Positions 37,131-49,426 of a DNA stretch of 64,000 bases are shown piece after piece. A program made the translations under genes and the position numbers. This DNA is from Sorghum bicolor (lineage: Eukaryota > Streptophyta > Magnoliopsida > Poales > Poaceae). Each line of letters starts with the position of its first letter. Positions within the stretch are counted from its first letter, which is position 1. Location: assembly GCF_000003195.3 (NCBI RefSeq), contig NC_012878.2:5398462-5462461 (forward strand). Reading direction: 5' to 3'. A model generated the notes under the pieces. It was not told the origin of the DNA. It saw only the letters and a program-made list of their open reading frames with translations, and ran no database searches.

Positions 37131-40100
37131 ATGGTGGTGCCTTCCACGACGCCGGTGGTGGTGCGCCAAGAAACGCCGCCGCCGCCGCTGCCGCTGCCGC
37201 CGTCCCACGACGGCATAATAGGCATACCGACGGTGGACATGTCGGCGCCGGGCGGCCGCGGCGCGCTGTCGCGGCAGGTGGCGCGCGCGTGCGCGGAGCA
37301 CGGCTTCTTCCGCGCCGTGAACCACGGCGTGGCGGTGGCGCCAGCGGCAGGCCCCGCCGCGCGGCTGGACGCCGCCGCCAGGACGTTCTTCGCGCTGCCG
37401 CCGCACGACAAGCAGCGCGCCGGCCCGCCCAGCCCGCTCGGCTACGGCTGCCGCACCATCGGCTTCAACGGCGACGCCGGCGAGCTCGAGTACCTGCTGC
37501 TCCACGCCAACCCCGCCGCCGTCGCGCACAGGGCCAGGTCCATCGACACTGACGACCCCTCGCGCTTCAGGTATATACACCACACTACAACACTTACTTC
37601 TTACCACTTACACTATGCAAGTATGCATGCATGACGCATGTACATCTTTCATTGTGATCCATGCTAGCTATAGAGTGGGAAAGGAAATCCTTCTAACAAA
37701 GCTCCAACACGAATCTCGAAGCTAACTCATTTTAATTAGGCACAAATGTATCTGATTTAGAGCTAATTTTATTGCATTATCGTCATCAATGTTTTACACT
37801 CAAAGTATATAAATATATGTATAAACCTTCAAAAAAAAGTTTATGTATACACAGCATACGTGTCGCACTCTGGGTCATGGTGATTTATTATGCTAATAGC
37901 AGGCCTTGAGGTTTTAAAAGCTTAAGCTGTCAAAGAGAGACATACGCCAAAGGAACGAGAACAGGTGTTGTGAGGTGTGTGTTAATGTTGATGGCTACCT
38001 GGAGTGTCATGCTCCTCTGCACTGTGCCTGCAGTGCTCCTTAATTAACCAACAGCCTATATATGCTACTGACAGTGCGTGTGTGATAGATGTGTGGTTTG
38101 CATATCATAGTCCTACACCTGTCGGAATGTCTCGCTTGATGCTAAGCTCTCAGCAGCAGCTAGCAAATGATGAGTACATATATATAGTAGTGAGAGTAGG
38201 TTTGTTTTTGTAAGGTTTTTCTCTATCTTTTGTGTGTGGAAGGTGATGCAAGCATTTGATATAGATTAACCTTTGTTGCATGCATATTATAGTTAAGGAC
38301 TTAAGGTCAACATGCATGATGTGTACATGCATGCATGTTTGGTATAGTTTTGTTAATTCCTGCTCATTAATTTACAATATTGGTACTTTGGTCGTTTAGA
38401 AGTCAAGACCACTTGGGGTATGGTGTCATATGCATGTATGCACTCCTCTAGAGCTTCCAACTAGGGATGCTTGTAGCCAACTTCTGATGGAGTACACACA
38501 TCCACATAATGTTAAGAAAAGATGGCAAAAAAAATGTTTATTTTGGACAGTGTTCCTTGAATTTTTGGAGTATATATAGATTTAATTAAGCCCAGCAAGA
38601 AGCATGAAGTGTTAGACTTCCTGAGAAAGCATCCTTTGATAATTGATAGTGCCAACTTTTTTCGACGGAAAAGAGAATAATAGTTCAACAGCAATGTGGG
38701 CATTCGAAATCCAAACATCTATATATTAATCTGAATATTACACTATAAAGGGATAGACAAGAAAGATAGTTCATTCAAGATTCTTACTCATGATTTTTAG
38801 CTTTACTGATTTTTTTTCCAGTTATATGCTTTTATCCTTGATTATGATAGCTTTAGGGGGATGTTCCTGTATGTTGTCGTAGTCAGAAAGGCCCCCATCA
38901 AATAAATTGTGCAAATGCATAACTACATAGTTTTCAAAACAATAATTATCGCAATAATGGCGCGCAATTGATGCCACAATAGGCAGAGCAATGATATGTT
39001 AGTTCCAACAATTCAAGAGCATACATAGTAGCAGTAGTAGTAGTAGCAGCAGCTAGTTTCTAAAGCAAAAGAAAAGGCACAAACTGATGGGACATAACAA
39101 ACTCGACAGCTCCACAGAATGGGCTTGGGCGATTTTCTGATGAAAGGTAGGTATAATTGCCTTGCCAAAAGAACATTCCAAAGGCTTACAATCGACTGCT
39201 TTTCATTTTGCACTGTAAAATGGCTTGTACATTTTGCTTGTGAGAGGGACAGCCCTTGCCCATGCTGAGAAAACATTTAAATGCCTAACAATTGACTGAA
39301 CATAACAGATGAGATATCTTTAGCTATTTCTGTGCATTGGGAAGGGGAGAGATCTCATCCAAACAACAATGCTAGCCTGCTAGGAGAGACCTCACACACT
39401 ACACAGGCCCAGGCAGTGGCCTAATTCAATAGAGTTGGTTGAGAGCAAATAAAATGAAAGGGACAAGAAAACCCTCCTCCCTCTAAGGTAGTTAGAAGAC
39501 CCCTCTCAGTGTCAGGTCCCTCTCCAACAAACTATGTGTATTTGCATGTCAATCAGTATCACATATCTGCGGCGCAGTGGTCTTCAATTAATGGACATAC
39601 CCAACCACCAATTGATGCAGCTAGCAACAGAACCCATGGCTATTGGATACCTCTTACAGCTTTTTCAGTGAAGTACACTAAGTTCCATACAGAAAATGAT
39701 GTTTTTAGATGGTCACAGGATACACATCATATATGAACTTTGAAATGAATTCCCTTTGTTCTCTATCAACTAGACATGAATCATTAATATATGGCCAATG
39801 TCCAATATTCATAATGTAGCAGCTATTAAGAAGTAGAAGAGCCTTGATCACATAAAAAATCTAAGCTTACAGACACAGCAGTTGGGAAACATACAACTGT
39901 AAAAATGCTACGGAGTATTGCATAAATTCCATATGGATTCGCTACCCCCAACTAATCTAAGAATGCTAGCAACAAGAATAAAAATGGAAATGGCATCAGA
40001 ATCTTTGCAGTAGCCATTTTGCCATAGAACACGAGTATAGGTAATAGCAAGTAGGGTCCACTGAAGTACAAAAGCTTGATAAGAAATAAAATGCTCCCCA

Positions 40101-41903
40101 GGGCCCCCTAAAGAGCATATCCATGCTATCCATATAAAGCCAAGCAAAGGAAAGGAGGCACACATGCAACGGGTCCTCTTTATGGCAAGATGAATGAGAT
40201 GTCCCAGGAGGGGTGTAGTGGCAGGGGCAGTGATGAGTGATACCAAGCACTGATGGGTCTATCCATGGAGCAGTCGAAAAAGCATGCCCAATCCTGTCGA
40301 AAAAACCCATTTGCCCATTGGAAAATTGGTCACACCAAAGTTTCATGTACGGCTGATCCAGAGCTATCCATGCTTTTTTTTTTTTGAAAGATGGAGCTAT
40401 CCATACATCACAAGAACCGAATATGTATAGCATGTGACTGGATTCTGGTTCTGCTCCCAGATGCATCCATAGCATCAAGCTACCGTCTTTTCAAGGCTGC
40501 AGCTTTTGAGTTGCTGCATATTCATACATCAATCAGTCAAAATCTTCTCATCTTTCTTCAGTCTCCTTTTTCTCTCATGGCACACATCCAATTGGTCTTC
40601 GTGATAACTCCATTATATTGATCAAATCGATCCTGGGCAGATTTTAACTCACATGTTGATGCTTTTTCTTCACTGTTGTTGCAGTAATGTGGTGAACGAG
40701 TATGTGGGAGCAATGAGGCAGCTTGCATGTGAGATCCTGGACCTGTTAGGAGAGGGGCTAGGGCTCAAGGACCCCAGATCCTTCAGCAAGCTCATCACTG
40801 ACACAGACAGCGACTCACTCCTGAGGATCAACCACTACCCTCCAGCATGCACCATTCAGAAGCTTGACCATGACAACCAATGCAAGATGAAGAGCAGTTT
40901 CAGAATCAAGACTGGCAATGGTGTGAACCAGTCAGCAGGTGCACGGATCGGATTCGGGGAGCATTCAGACCCGCAGATTCTTAGCTTGCTCCGATCAAAC
41001 GATGTTGACGGCCTTCAGGTGCTTCTGAACTGCGACGGCAGGGAGGTGTGGGTTCAGGTGCCATCCGATCCATCAGCATTCTTTGTCAATGTTGGTGATC
41101 TCCTCCAGGTAAAGGCATCAGTTTACCTGAAAATAAACAGCACTAGTAGATAAAGTAAATGAAAATTGCTTCTATGAGCTACTTAGAAATTAAATTAGCA
41201 GACTCTTAAGTCTAAAACAAGCACAGAGGCTAGGCACAACTCAGCACCCCCACCATTAGTACTCACATATGAAATTGCATTATGCAACTCCCGTCTCAGT
41301 GCATCATAGAAATAGATTCTTCACTTACTAAAAACATGAAAAAGAAATGTATCTCTATTTGATTCGAACTCTAAATAGACACCAGGTTAGCTATTGCTCC
41401 TTTTGTGAAAAGATGGGTCGGCACTGATATTTTTGGACACATCTCTTGGACTGCATCAAGTACATCATACCAACTGACAAGAATTTCTGTTTTTGTCTTG
41501 TTAGTTGTTACTACATCTGAATCTAACAATAACCAGATATCAATCCATAGTGCAACAATACAATATTATGTCTCTCATACTTGGTTTGTATTCATCTCTC
41601 CTTTCCCTTTCTTGTTCCCAGGCTTTGACAAATGGGAAGGTGATAAGTGTCCGGCACAGGGTAATTGCAAACTCCTGCAGGGCAAGGCTGTCCACAATCT
41701 ACTTCGCTGCGCCGCCACTGCATGCACGAATTTTGGCCCTCCCAGAGACAATCACAGCCAACTCACCCCGCCAGTACCGGCCCTTCACCTGGGCCGAGTA
41801 CAAGAAGACAATGTACTCCCTCCGCCTGAGCCACAGCCGCCTCAACCTCTTCCACATCGACCATGATGACCACAGCAATGTCGGCAAAGGAGAACAAGAA
41901 TAG
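37131..41903 (+). CDS. Gibberellin 2-beta-dioxygenase-like (2-ODD family), 3 exons
   Basis: GA 2-oxidases inactivate gibberellins by 2-beta-hydroxylation, using 2-oxoglutarate, O2 and Fe(II), in the cytosol. Exons 37131-37570, 40685-41108, 41622-41903; GT-AG introns; 1146 nt, 381 aa. The N-terminal DIOX_N part includes IPTVDMS and ACAEHGFFRAVNHGV. The catalytic domain carries ARIGFGEHSDPQ (iron ligands His240, Asp242), FFVNVGDLLQALTNG, SVRHR (His300) and RLS (Arg310, Ser312, binding 2-oxoglutarate). The spacing and YGCRTIGFNGD / RPFTWAEYKK motifs fit the C19 GA2ox class. Exon 1 is extremely GC-rich and begins with a Pro-rich stretch. Intron 1 is 3.1 kb and gene-free. All catalytic residues are present, so probably active. 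A related 2-ODD is the alternative. Confidence 0.95.
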
Positions 41904-43408
41904 GGAGCACTTGCTGAACTGCAGGCAGAGTTAATGGTGGGGACTAGGTAGGTAGAATTGTCCCCAAAATTTTGGCTCTCTGGCTTCCACAGCTAGATAT
42001 CTAGTATTATGATGGTGTAGGGTTGTGAGTCTGCCAATGTGTAATAGTATTTAGCATTGTACAGAAGTCCTTGTTGTATGGTACTGATGTACTATTGCCT
42101 GTTTTAGCAGTTTGTTGTCTCCACCTAACTTTTATTTACTCTCTCCCCCTTTTCTAGTGTTGCCTTTGCTTAAAGAAACCTCTTCCTTGCACAAAAGTGA
42201 GACCTAACTCAGACTCCTGCTGAAAATTTTGATACAGTATCCTTTTTTAAGAAATCTAAAATTAAAGGCTAGAAGGAGTTCAAATGTCACATATACTATA
42301 AGCATAAGTTAGTTCAAGGAAGTGATAGAATGTTCCAGTAATTAATTCTGCAAATCCATTCCATCACAAACTATTCCCCACTCTTTATCACCTTCGCAGT
42401 GCAAATATTGACCCAAATTGAGCTATATCATATTATCTATATGAATAATAAGCACATTTTTTTTCTCGAACACACAGGAGAGCTATGAATCATTATATTA
42501 AGAAGAAAAGGAAAGCGGATTGACTCCATACAAAATCCACACACTCATGCCTCACACCTTGCAGTGAGTTGCACATGCCCATAAACAACCTGACCACATC
42601 CTAGAGGCTACAGCCTTAAAGGGCGCTTGCCTCCAACTGGCTCAAGGACCAGCATTATTCATCACTATTAAAAAGAACCTAATTCAGTTTCAAATCATAG
42701 GCAGCGAATACAAAATGAGTTAATTTTAGTTATCTGCCATTCTTCATGACATCAGAATCAAAGTAAATTACCAAATGTGGATTCAACAAAAGAATAAGCA
42801 AATCTCATATTAATGGTAAAGGGGGAATATATCACAGTACATCCTGAAATGGAGTTTATGGTGATCGATTTACAAAAGCAATGGCCTATTTCGATGATAT
42901 TTCAACCCAAGTTGGTTTTGTTGTCCTCGACTGTCCATATTAAATGATGAGAGAACAAAAAAAACATGATTTGAGCAAATCAATGTATTGGCCCCTCTCA
43001 TATATAGTCACACACCTACAGTCTTTCAGACTGTTATACAGTGTGAATCTCTCTGATTGAGAATTAATACCTTACATTGTATGCGATGGCAAGAAAAGCA
43101 AGAAAAGACAGAGACTCAGTGAAGCTGCATGGCTTTTTTTTTGAGAGAGAGAGAGAGTTAGCTGCATGGAGTGAGTATGCCTATTATTTGGGAGAAGTAT
43201 TAGGCAGAGTGCTGTCCTGGGAAAACTTCAATGTCCAACTCCCACAGCAAGACACCACAGGCATTGCCAAATGGTGGGAGGAGGCAGCAAGCAAGGTGCC
43301 AAAGCAGGATTGAAGGTGGTTCAATGGAATCCCGAATCCTCATTTACATTATATGGAACTTGTAAAAGGAGAGGAATAGGAGGATTTTCGAAAACAAACA
43401 CAAAACGG
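41904..43408. other. GA2ox 3' UTR and intergenic, no gene seen
   Basis: The first part would be the 3' UTR. Further on only short frames exist; a GAGAGAGAGAGAG run lies at 43143-43157. Confidence 0.45.
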
Positions 43409-45477
43409 TGAAGGACCGAAAACGGCGACCAGAGGGGGGGTGAATGGGAGCCTCAAATTTCTTTCGAAATATTTAGCCACTGTCCCGAGTTCACCACCAA
43501 ACGCGCAACAACTCCAAATCTAGAATACTCACGCCAACTGATGCCGGAAGTACCTAGAGAAATTTCTTAGGACTATAGATGTTCAATGCAAGAGACAAAA
43601 TACAAATCGAAGTCCAAAGAACTAAGTTGTGGACAAAACGGAAAATTAGGGCCAGAGAAAATTCATTAGAAAATCGCCAAGAAAAACGGACAGAGTAACG
43701 GCTTAAAAATGGAGCACTCTATTTTACCAGCGAGAACTGGATCCCTGCAAAACAAATCACTGAATTGGATTTGCTCGGCACTCGATGGTGCGCGGCCTAC
43801 CAATAAAAAAAACACAACCAGTTAGGAGATGAACGAACTGCTACTTAGCTCCTGACAAAAAGATGAAACGATTTGCTTGCAAACTGAAACAAGAGATTGA
43901 ATGGAACAGCAGCCTGAGCAACGAACTACTAGCAGCTGCCAGTTCGTGCTTGGATGAGCACTTGCTCGGGCTCAGCGCTGAGTGTTTGAAGCTGTCCGGC
44001 TGTCATCCATAGGAGCCGCTGCAATGAAGGGCAACTGAAGCAAAACGCTAGGCAACGGGAGCCCTCCTGGGACTGCAACGAGTGCTGCTCAAGTGAGCCA
44101 GCAAGGTGCTTGAATACTAAATGCTGCTTTGGTAGCACTGCTGCTAGTTCAGGCCATGACAGCACCCTTCCAGACTCCCGTATGAAGCACGAACTATAGA
44201 ACAAGAACGAAGCTGAACAGACAGAGAGAGGAGCGGTCACAAAAACAACAAAAAATTCAACCAAAAACTCCACGAAAAACTCTTAAACTTGGCATAGACC
44301 AAATTCAACCTAGCACGAACTCATCCCCAAAAAATCATTGTCTAGGATTAAGCCAATCTCTAGGAAAATCAGATCACGTGCAAGAACTCGAAAAATATCC
44401 CCAAAACCGAAAATTGCTCAGATCTTGATGCACAAGTGGAAATTGCTCAAATCACTCGGTCATCCTGTTCATCACTTGGTAAAGCATCAAACTGACCAAA
44501 CAAACTCCATAGAAAACTTAAAACTAGCACGAATCATGGAAGCGAAAAACAGGTGAACAGTAACTCACTCGCAAAAATAACAGACACAAACACTGCTTAA
44601 TGATACACGAAAATCACAGCTAAGTATGTTGAATCCCGGAGGACAAGTGGAGGATTTGGGCCTCCATTCCCAACTCAAAATCACACGAAAAATCACCACG
44701 AAAAATCAGTTCATGGCACTCTCTCTTGAGAAAATCTAAAAAAAAAAACTGACCCTAGAGAGAGAGCGCGCTACGGGAGAGAGAGAGCGGTAGGTGGAGA
44801 GGGTTTTTTTAGATGGGGAACTCCCGGTTTATTTATCAGGCATATTACATATTTCCCAAATGTCCCTAAATATTTTTGAGCGAACTAGCTAGCCCCAGGG
44901 GCATTCTAGTCCAACTCGTCATGACCTAAATCCGACGACCACCGCGCCTCCTCACCGGTAGCCTCGCTCCAAAGCGATCTCACCGATGCCGCCACGTGCC
45001 ATCCGTCTGCATCGGGACCTCCGCCCGGGTTTTGAGGCCCAAACCCGCGAAACCCGCCGCGAGTAGCGTACTCCATACGCTTCCCCGCCACTCGACACGT
45101 GTCACCGCCGTCCTCGACCGGCCGGCCCGCTAAGTCCTCCTGAGCCTCGCTCGACTCGCGTCTGCCGTCTTGACTTGGTCAACACGGTCACTCCCATGTA
45201 CTCTTGCACTTGTCGATGTCCCAGATGTCAGCCACTGCGGCTGGTCATCCGGCCTCCTGGTCCGTCAGTCCAAGCCTCACGTCCATCCTTCACCGCTCCA
45301 GGTCCATCGGCATGGCACGTCTCTACTTGACCTTCTCCTCGCCATCGACCACCGCCTCCGAGCTCCACAACTGAAGACCACAAGCCAAAAGACATGTCGC
45401 ACACATAGCTTTCGCCATGGTAACGTTAGTCACTGACTCAACCTATTCGTGGATCACGTTGACAATCACTCATCACA
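43409..45477. mobile_element. LTR-like sequence, about 2.07 kb, probable solo LTR
   Basis: TGAAGGACCGAAAACGGCGACCAGAGGGGGGGTGAATGGG-type start (compare GAGGGGGGTGAAT in other LTRs here) and a TCATCACA end. Flanks AACGG and AAACG are similar but not identical, so the target duplication is unproven and the ends are provisional. GC-rich in the right third with GACACGTGTC and GCCACGTG motifs. No coding domains. Confidence 0.5.
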
Positions 45478-45479
45478 AA

Positions 45480-45732
45480 ACGAACCACAAGGGTACTTCT
45501 CAACCTTGTGTTCGCAAACGGTCCTACAGGTGGCCTCATTGACAAAAGAGGATATCATGCAAAGACGCAGGGCTGTATCCTTTGATGGGTAAACACCAGT
45601 AGCGGTGCGACATGCTTGTCTTGCCCCGGTCCTAGGACCGTAGTGTTTGGCACCAGAGGGTGCCTTGTGCACATAAACTTCTTTATCCTTACTTAATTGA
45701 GCGGTAGAGCTCCTGCCTTTTATTTCAAAAAA
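45480..45732 (+). mobile_element. LINE 3'-end-like fragment
   Basis: Ends with GAGCGGTAGAGCTCCTGCCT, TTTATTTC and a short A-run, a layout common at the 3' ends of grass L1 elements. No coding part is recognisable, so this is a tentative assignment. Confidence 0.4.
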
Positions 45733-45739
45733 ATTAGGC

Positions 45740-47273
45740 AGACCTCGAGCAGCTATGGTCCTATTTGGGAGCTAGAATGGCAGCACCATGTTTGTTACTA
45801 CAGCATAATCCTGAATCTCACAAAAACAGTAAGAGCCCTGCCTAATACATCCAAGATAGTTATGCAGGATGCCATCGTCATAGCTGCATGAGCCATGATT
45901 GCAGTTGACCAATGCATTTATAGTTGTTCAAGACAGCTCTAATCGCTGCATATTCATGCAATCTATTTTAAGGAAACAAGGTATAGTGATCAGTAACAGG
46001 GGAAAAAAACTTGAAAGGTATTTCTGATGACGGCATATACATGTCAAAATGGAGTAAACTGAGATCCAACATTGTGATAACACAATGAGCAGAAATAAAG
46101 GGGGTTAACTCTTGTTAGAACAGACATGCTCTGGTGATTTTTTTTGAGTTGTGAGACCTCAAAGAAAAAATAGGTCTATGGTATAAATATATGCTACCAA
46201 ACAGATGAGAAAAGGTCTCCATAGCAAATTGCAAATATTAACTGCACTGGTTGCTTGCAAGACTGCAACGAAAAAAGCCTAGAGTAACTGGATAAATTAC
46301 AATCACCGGTGAACAAAAATTTCAGTACTTCTAGGCATGCTTTAGTGATGAGAATTTTGATGCTGATGGGGAAAAAAAGAAGATATTTGTGTTTTGATGT
46401 ACTAGGTATTAAATTGCTTGTAGTCAGGAGGGCAGCTGAGCACTAGAATTTGATGAGGAAATAAGATGTGGATTAGCATCTGCATTCTAAAGGATCCCTG
46501 AATACTTCCAGGTTTCCAGCTCTAGAAATCATAAGACATCAGCCGAATTGCTTAAATTGTTTGCACTTATGATAGAATCTGGAAATATCAGTTCAAGGAC
46601 ATGTAAGCAAGGTTTGCACATGGGAAATAATAGATTGATTATGAGGTGCAATATGCACGCATGTATGAATCTATGACTTACGGGAACAAAACCAATAAAT
46701 GAAGATCTTGCCTATGAGTCTATGACTAATCACACAATGTGCAAGGGCTCAAGGCTTGATGCGGCATGTCACATGTCGGCCCAACCAGCCGAACTAGGGC
46801 ACTGACCATCTGTCTAACAGGTTAGAATTTTAAGCAACTAAGTGGACAAATAGATGTTAACACTTTTTATTCATGCTTTAACTTCATTACCTACAAATCC
46901 TCAAGCTTCTGCAATTCCATTTCTGGATTAGATGTTACATGGTGGCATGGTGCTTGAAAGAGCGTGCGGAAAGGCAATGAGATATTCCATGACACGCCTA
47001 TATGAACAATCCATACACTAGACTAGGGGTAGAGCATACTTGAGATGCTTAGTTTAATGTATTTGATTGGAAAAAATAGCTTCTAATGGAGAACGCATTT
47101 AAGTAGCTACTAGAGCCTAGATTAGTCAATTTCATTCCTGTTGTATGTGAAATTGATTCTTCAAAATTACATCCAGCAGATCACAGCATGGTATGTGGAT
47201 TCTGCATTGAAGGATGGCACAGAAGGGGACACTTCCAGATTCGTAAGTCCACGAAACAAAATGTTCACTTGCA
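45740..47273. other. Intergenic, no gene seen
   Basis: AT-rich with short frames only. If the candidate minus-strand exon at 47861-48084 is real, this would be its intron, but no downstream exon was recognised. Confidence 0.4.
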
Positions 47274-47516
47274 GGCCTTGTTTAGTTCCAAAATATTTTG
47301 CAAAATCGACACTGTAGCTTTTTCGTTTGTATTTGACAAATATTGTCAAATCATGGACTAACTAGGCTCAAAAGATTCGTCTCGTCAATTTCGACCAAAC
47401 TCTGCAATTAGTTTTTATTTTTGTTTATATTTAATACTTCATGTATATGTCTAAAGATTCGATGTGACGGGGAATCTGAAAAATTTTGCAAAACTTTTTG
47501 GGAACTAAACAAGGCC
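47274..47516. mobile_element. Tourist-like MITE (GGCCTTGTTTAGTT family), no clean duplication
   Basis: GGCCTTGTTTAGTTCC ... GGAACTAAACAAGGCC, 243 bp. Neither TAA nor TTA flanks it. Its right terminus plus flank is duplicated in a 33-bp direct repeat. Confidence 0.82.
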
Positions 47517-47573
47517 CAAAGGTTGGCAGTTCAAAACATAAACAAGGCCCAAAGGTTGGCAGTTCAAAACATG
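47507..47573. repeat. 33-bp tandem duplication of a MITE end and flank
   Basis: AAACAAGGCCCAAAGGTTGG and the following CAGTTCAAAACAT occur twice in a row with a 33-bp period. The repeat includes the last bases of the MITE, so it arose after insertion. Confidence 0.85.
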
Positions 47574-47860
47574 CGGCAGACTTCATACCCTGCCAGTTTT
47601 AGTTTCTTTTTTTTTTGAAAGATCCACATCAAATCGACATAATCCCTATAATTCCAGGCACTTGGTCTAACGCAAGCTCACTTTACTTAGAGAGATGAAT
47701 GAACAATAGATAATTTCGCACTAAAAAGTTCGTAAATTGAAAGCCGAACCATTTGAGCACAAACAAAATGTAGCAAAAATATAAATATCTCCCCCAACAC
47801 GTCTACTCTCACCGAGACAAGAAAAGACCATACTTGAGTAGTAATCCCCCATCCTTTTAC

Positions 47861-48084
47861 CTGATCTCCGGGCTTGAGGTTGCAGGCACGCAAAATGCAG
47901 TTAGCGAGGGAAATCGCCGAGCTTTCCTGAGTCCTGATGATGCCGGCCCACCTGGGCGGGCAAGGGTGCTACCGGCGGCGGCACGAAGACCTAACGGAGC
48001 AAGCATCTGGTCCCAGACTCCCAGCCCATCAGCTCGGCGGACTCGCCCGCCGCCGAACCTCAGCAGATCCGCCCGCCGTCGCAT
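47861..48084 (-). CDS. Possible first exon of an unknown minus-strand gene
   Basis: From ATG at 48084 a GC-rich frame (MRRRADLLRFGGGRVRR ... TSSPEIR) runs to a good donor (ATCAG|GTAAAAGG, exon end 47861). The Arg/Ala/Gly-rich N-terminus is reminiscent of a plastid or mitochondrial transit peptide. No continuing exon was found to the left, and plus-strand frames overlap it. May be an exon of a gene I cannot finish, a lncRNA, or chance. Confidence 0.25.
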
Positions 48085-48189
48085 TTCGGCGGCGACTCCT
48101 CGGCGGCCAGCTGGGAATGGGAAAGGCTTGGGCCGAATCTTAGTCCAGACGTTAACGGCCCACAGCTTTGCCAGCTTGGCCCATTAGTT

Positions 48190-49062
48190 CCAGATAATTG
48201 AGTTTTCTTTTGGGGTAGCTTCTTTTTCGCCCAAACTAGATTCAACACGATTCTAAAAAAAAAAAGACTTTCGACATATACAACACCTGTACTATGCACT
48301 CATATGTATGTGTATATACTAGTTTTTTTATTTTGAGAAAAATTAATCAAGAAAAAAGATATAGAAAAGACAAATACACTAGCTTAGTCCAGAGGATATA
48401 TTAAAAAACAAGCAGAAAGAACCAACCAGAATTTGTAGAAGTAGATTATTTTGTGTAGCTATTAGATTCATATAAGCCTGCGAGATCTGCAGTTCTATCA
48501 ATAATAAGGCAACATAATTTAGAAGATTACAACACTTGCATAAGCCCATGGACGCTATGAGTTCTCCATAGTTTCCATAAAAAGTGAAGTAGCAAGAGCT
48601 ATGCTACACTTACTTCTTAAGGATTTTGCTTGTTGCTTGCTTGAGCTTTAGAACCGAAGGATTTGGGTCTTAGGCACCGGCGGAGCAAGTTCCCTATAAT
48701 AATATAAAGGAGATAATTATTTAGAAATATATGTTTGTAGTAATTTTGAACGGTTCTTCAAAAAACTATAACACTAAGATGGTAAATAACATAGTGTGTA
48801 GTATCTTCCTCCATGAAGACCTCAATGGAACTAGTTCGGGTTAACTGAATTGCTCCTCTTGCTCCTAACTTTTGTGAAACCTGTACAACAGTGCAATGTT
48901 ACCACAAGTTTATTACTCAATAGTTGTCCTCGATACAAGCCTCATATGGGACAGTTCAAAGAATCCTAGTGGCCTGGCAAAAGTATGTTAGCATAGTAAG
49001 TTTTCATATTAATAGGTTGTAGTCCTTCTATCTTCTATTTTAGTTTCATCCCAAGTAATCTA
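48190..49062. other. Intergenic, no gene seen
   Basis: AT-rich, no exon chain and no terminal repeats recognised. Confidence 0.4.
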
Positions 49063-49426
49063 TACTAGCAAAAATGTCCGTGCGTTGCAACGGAAGAAAA
49101 ACATCAAATAACCCTAGAAAGTGATGACATAATGTTACATATCTATTTATATTTATCCTTTTTATAAAATTTAAAGTCCATAATTTATTTTATTGATAAC
49201 CATAACATCTATGGTATTAGATAGTTAATATTTACAATAACATGTAGCTTGAAGACATATTTATTTAATAATAAAAATAGAAATTAGATAAACCTTATCT
49301 CACTCTAATATTACCTTTTAATATACCTCAGTATTATATTAAAACATGAGAAGTTTGATGCTAGCATTATTTTTTATTTAGATTAGGATTGCTATGCAAT
49401 ATGAGTCAAGCATCACATTAAATAGG

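Noticed and set aside
37065..37607. 180-codon minus-strand frame opposite GA2ox exon 1
   Set aside because: Shadow of the GC-rich exon; the plus strand has conserved domains and consistent splice sites.
44900..45440. GC-rich frames on both strands near 45 kb
   Set aside because: They lie in the LTR-like sequence 43409-45477, with no domain and no consistent exon chain.
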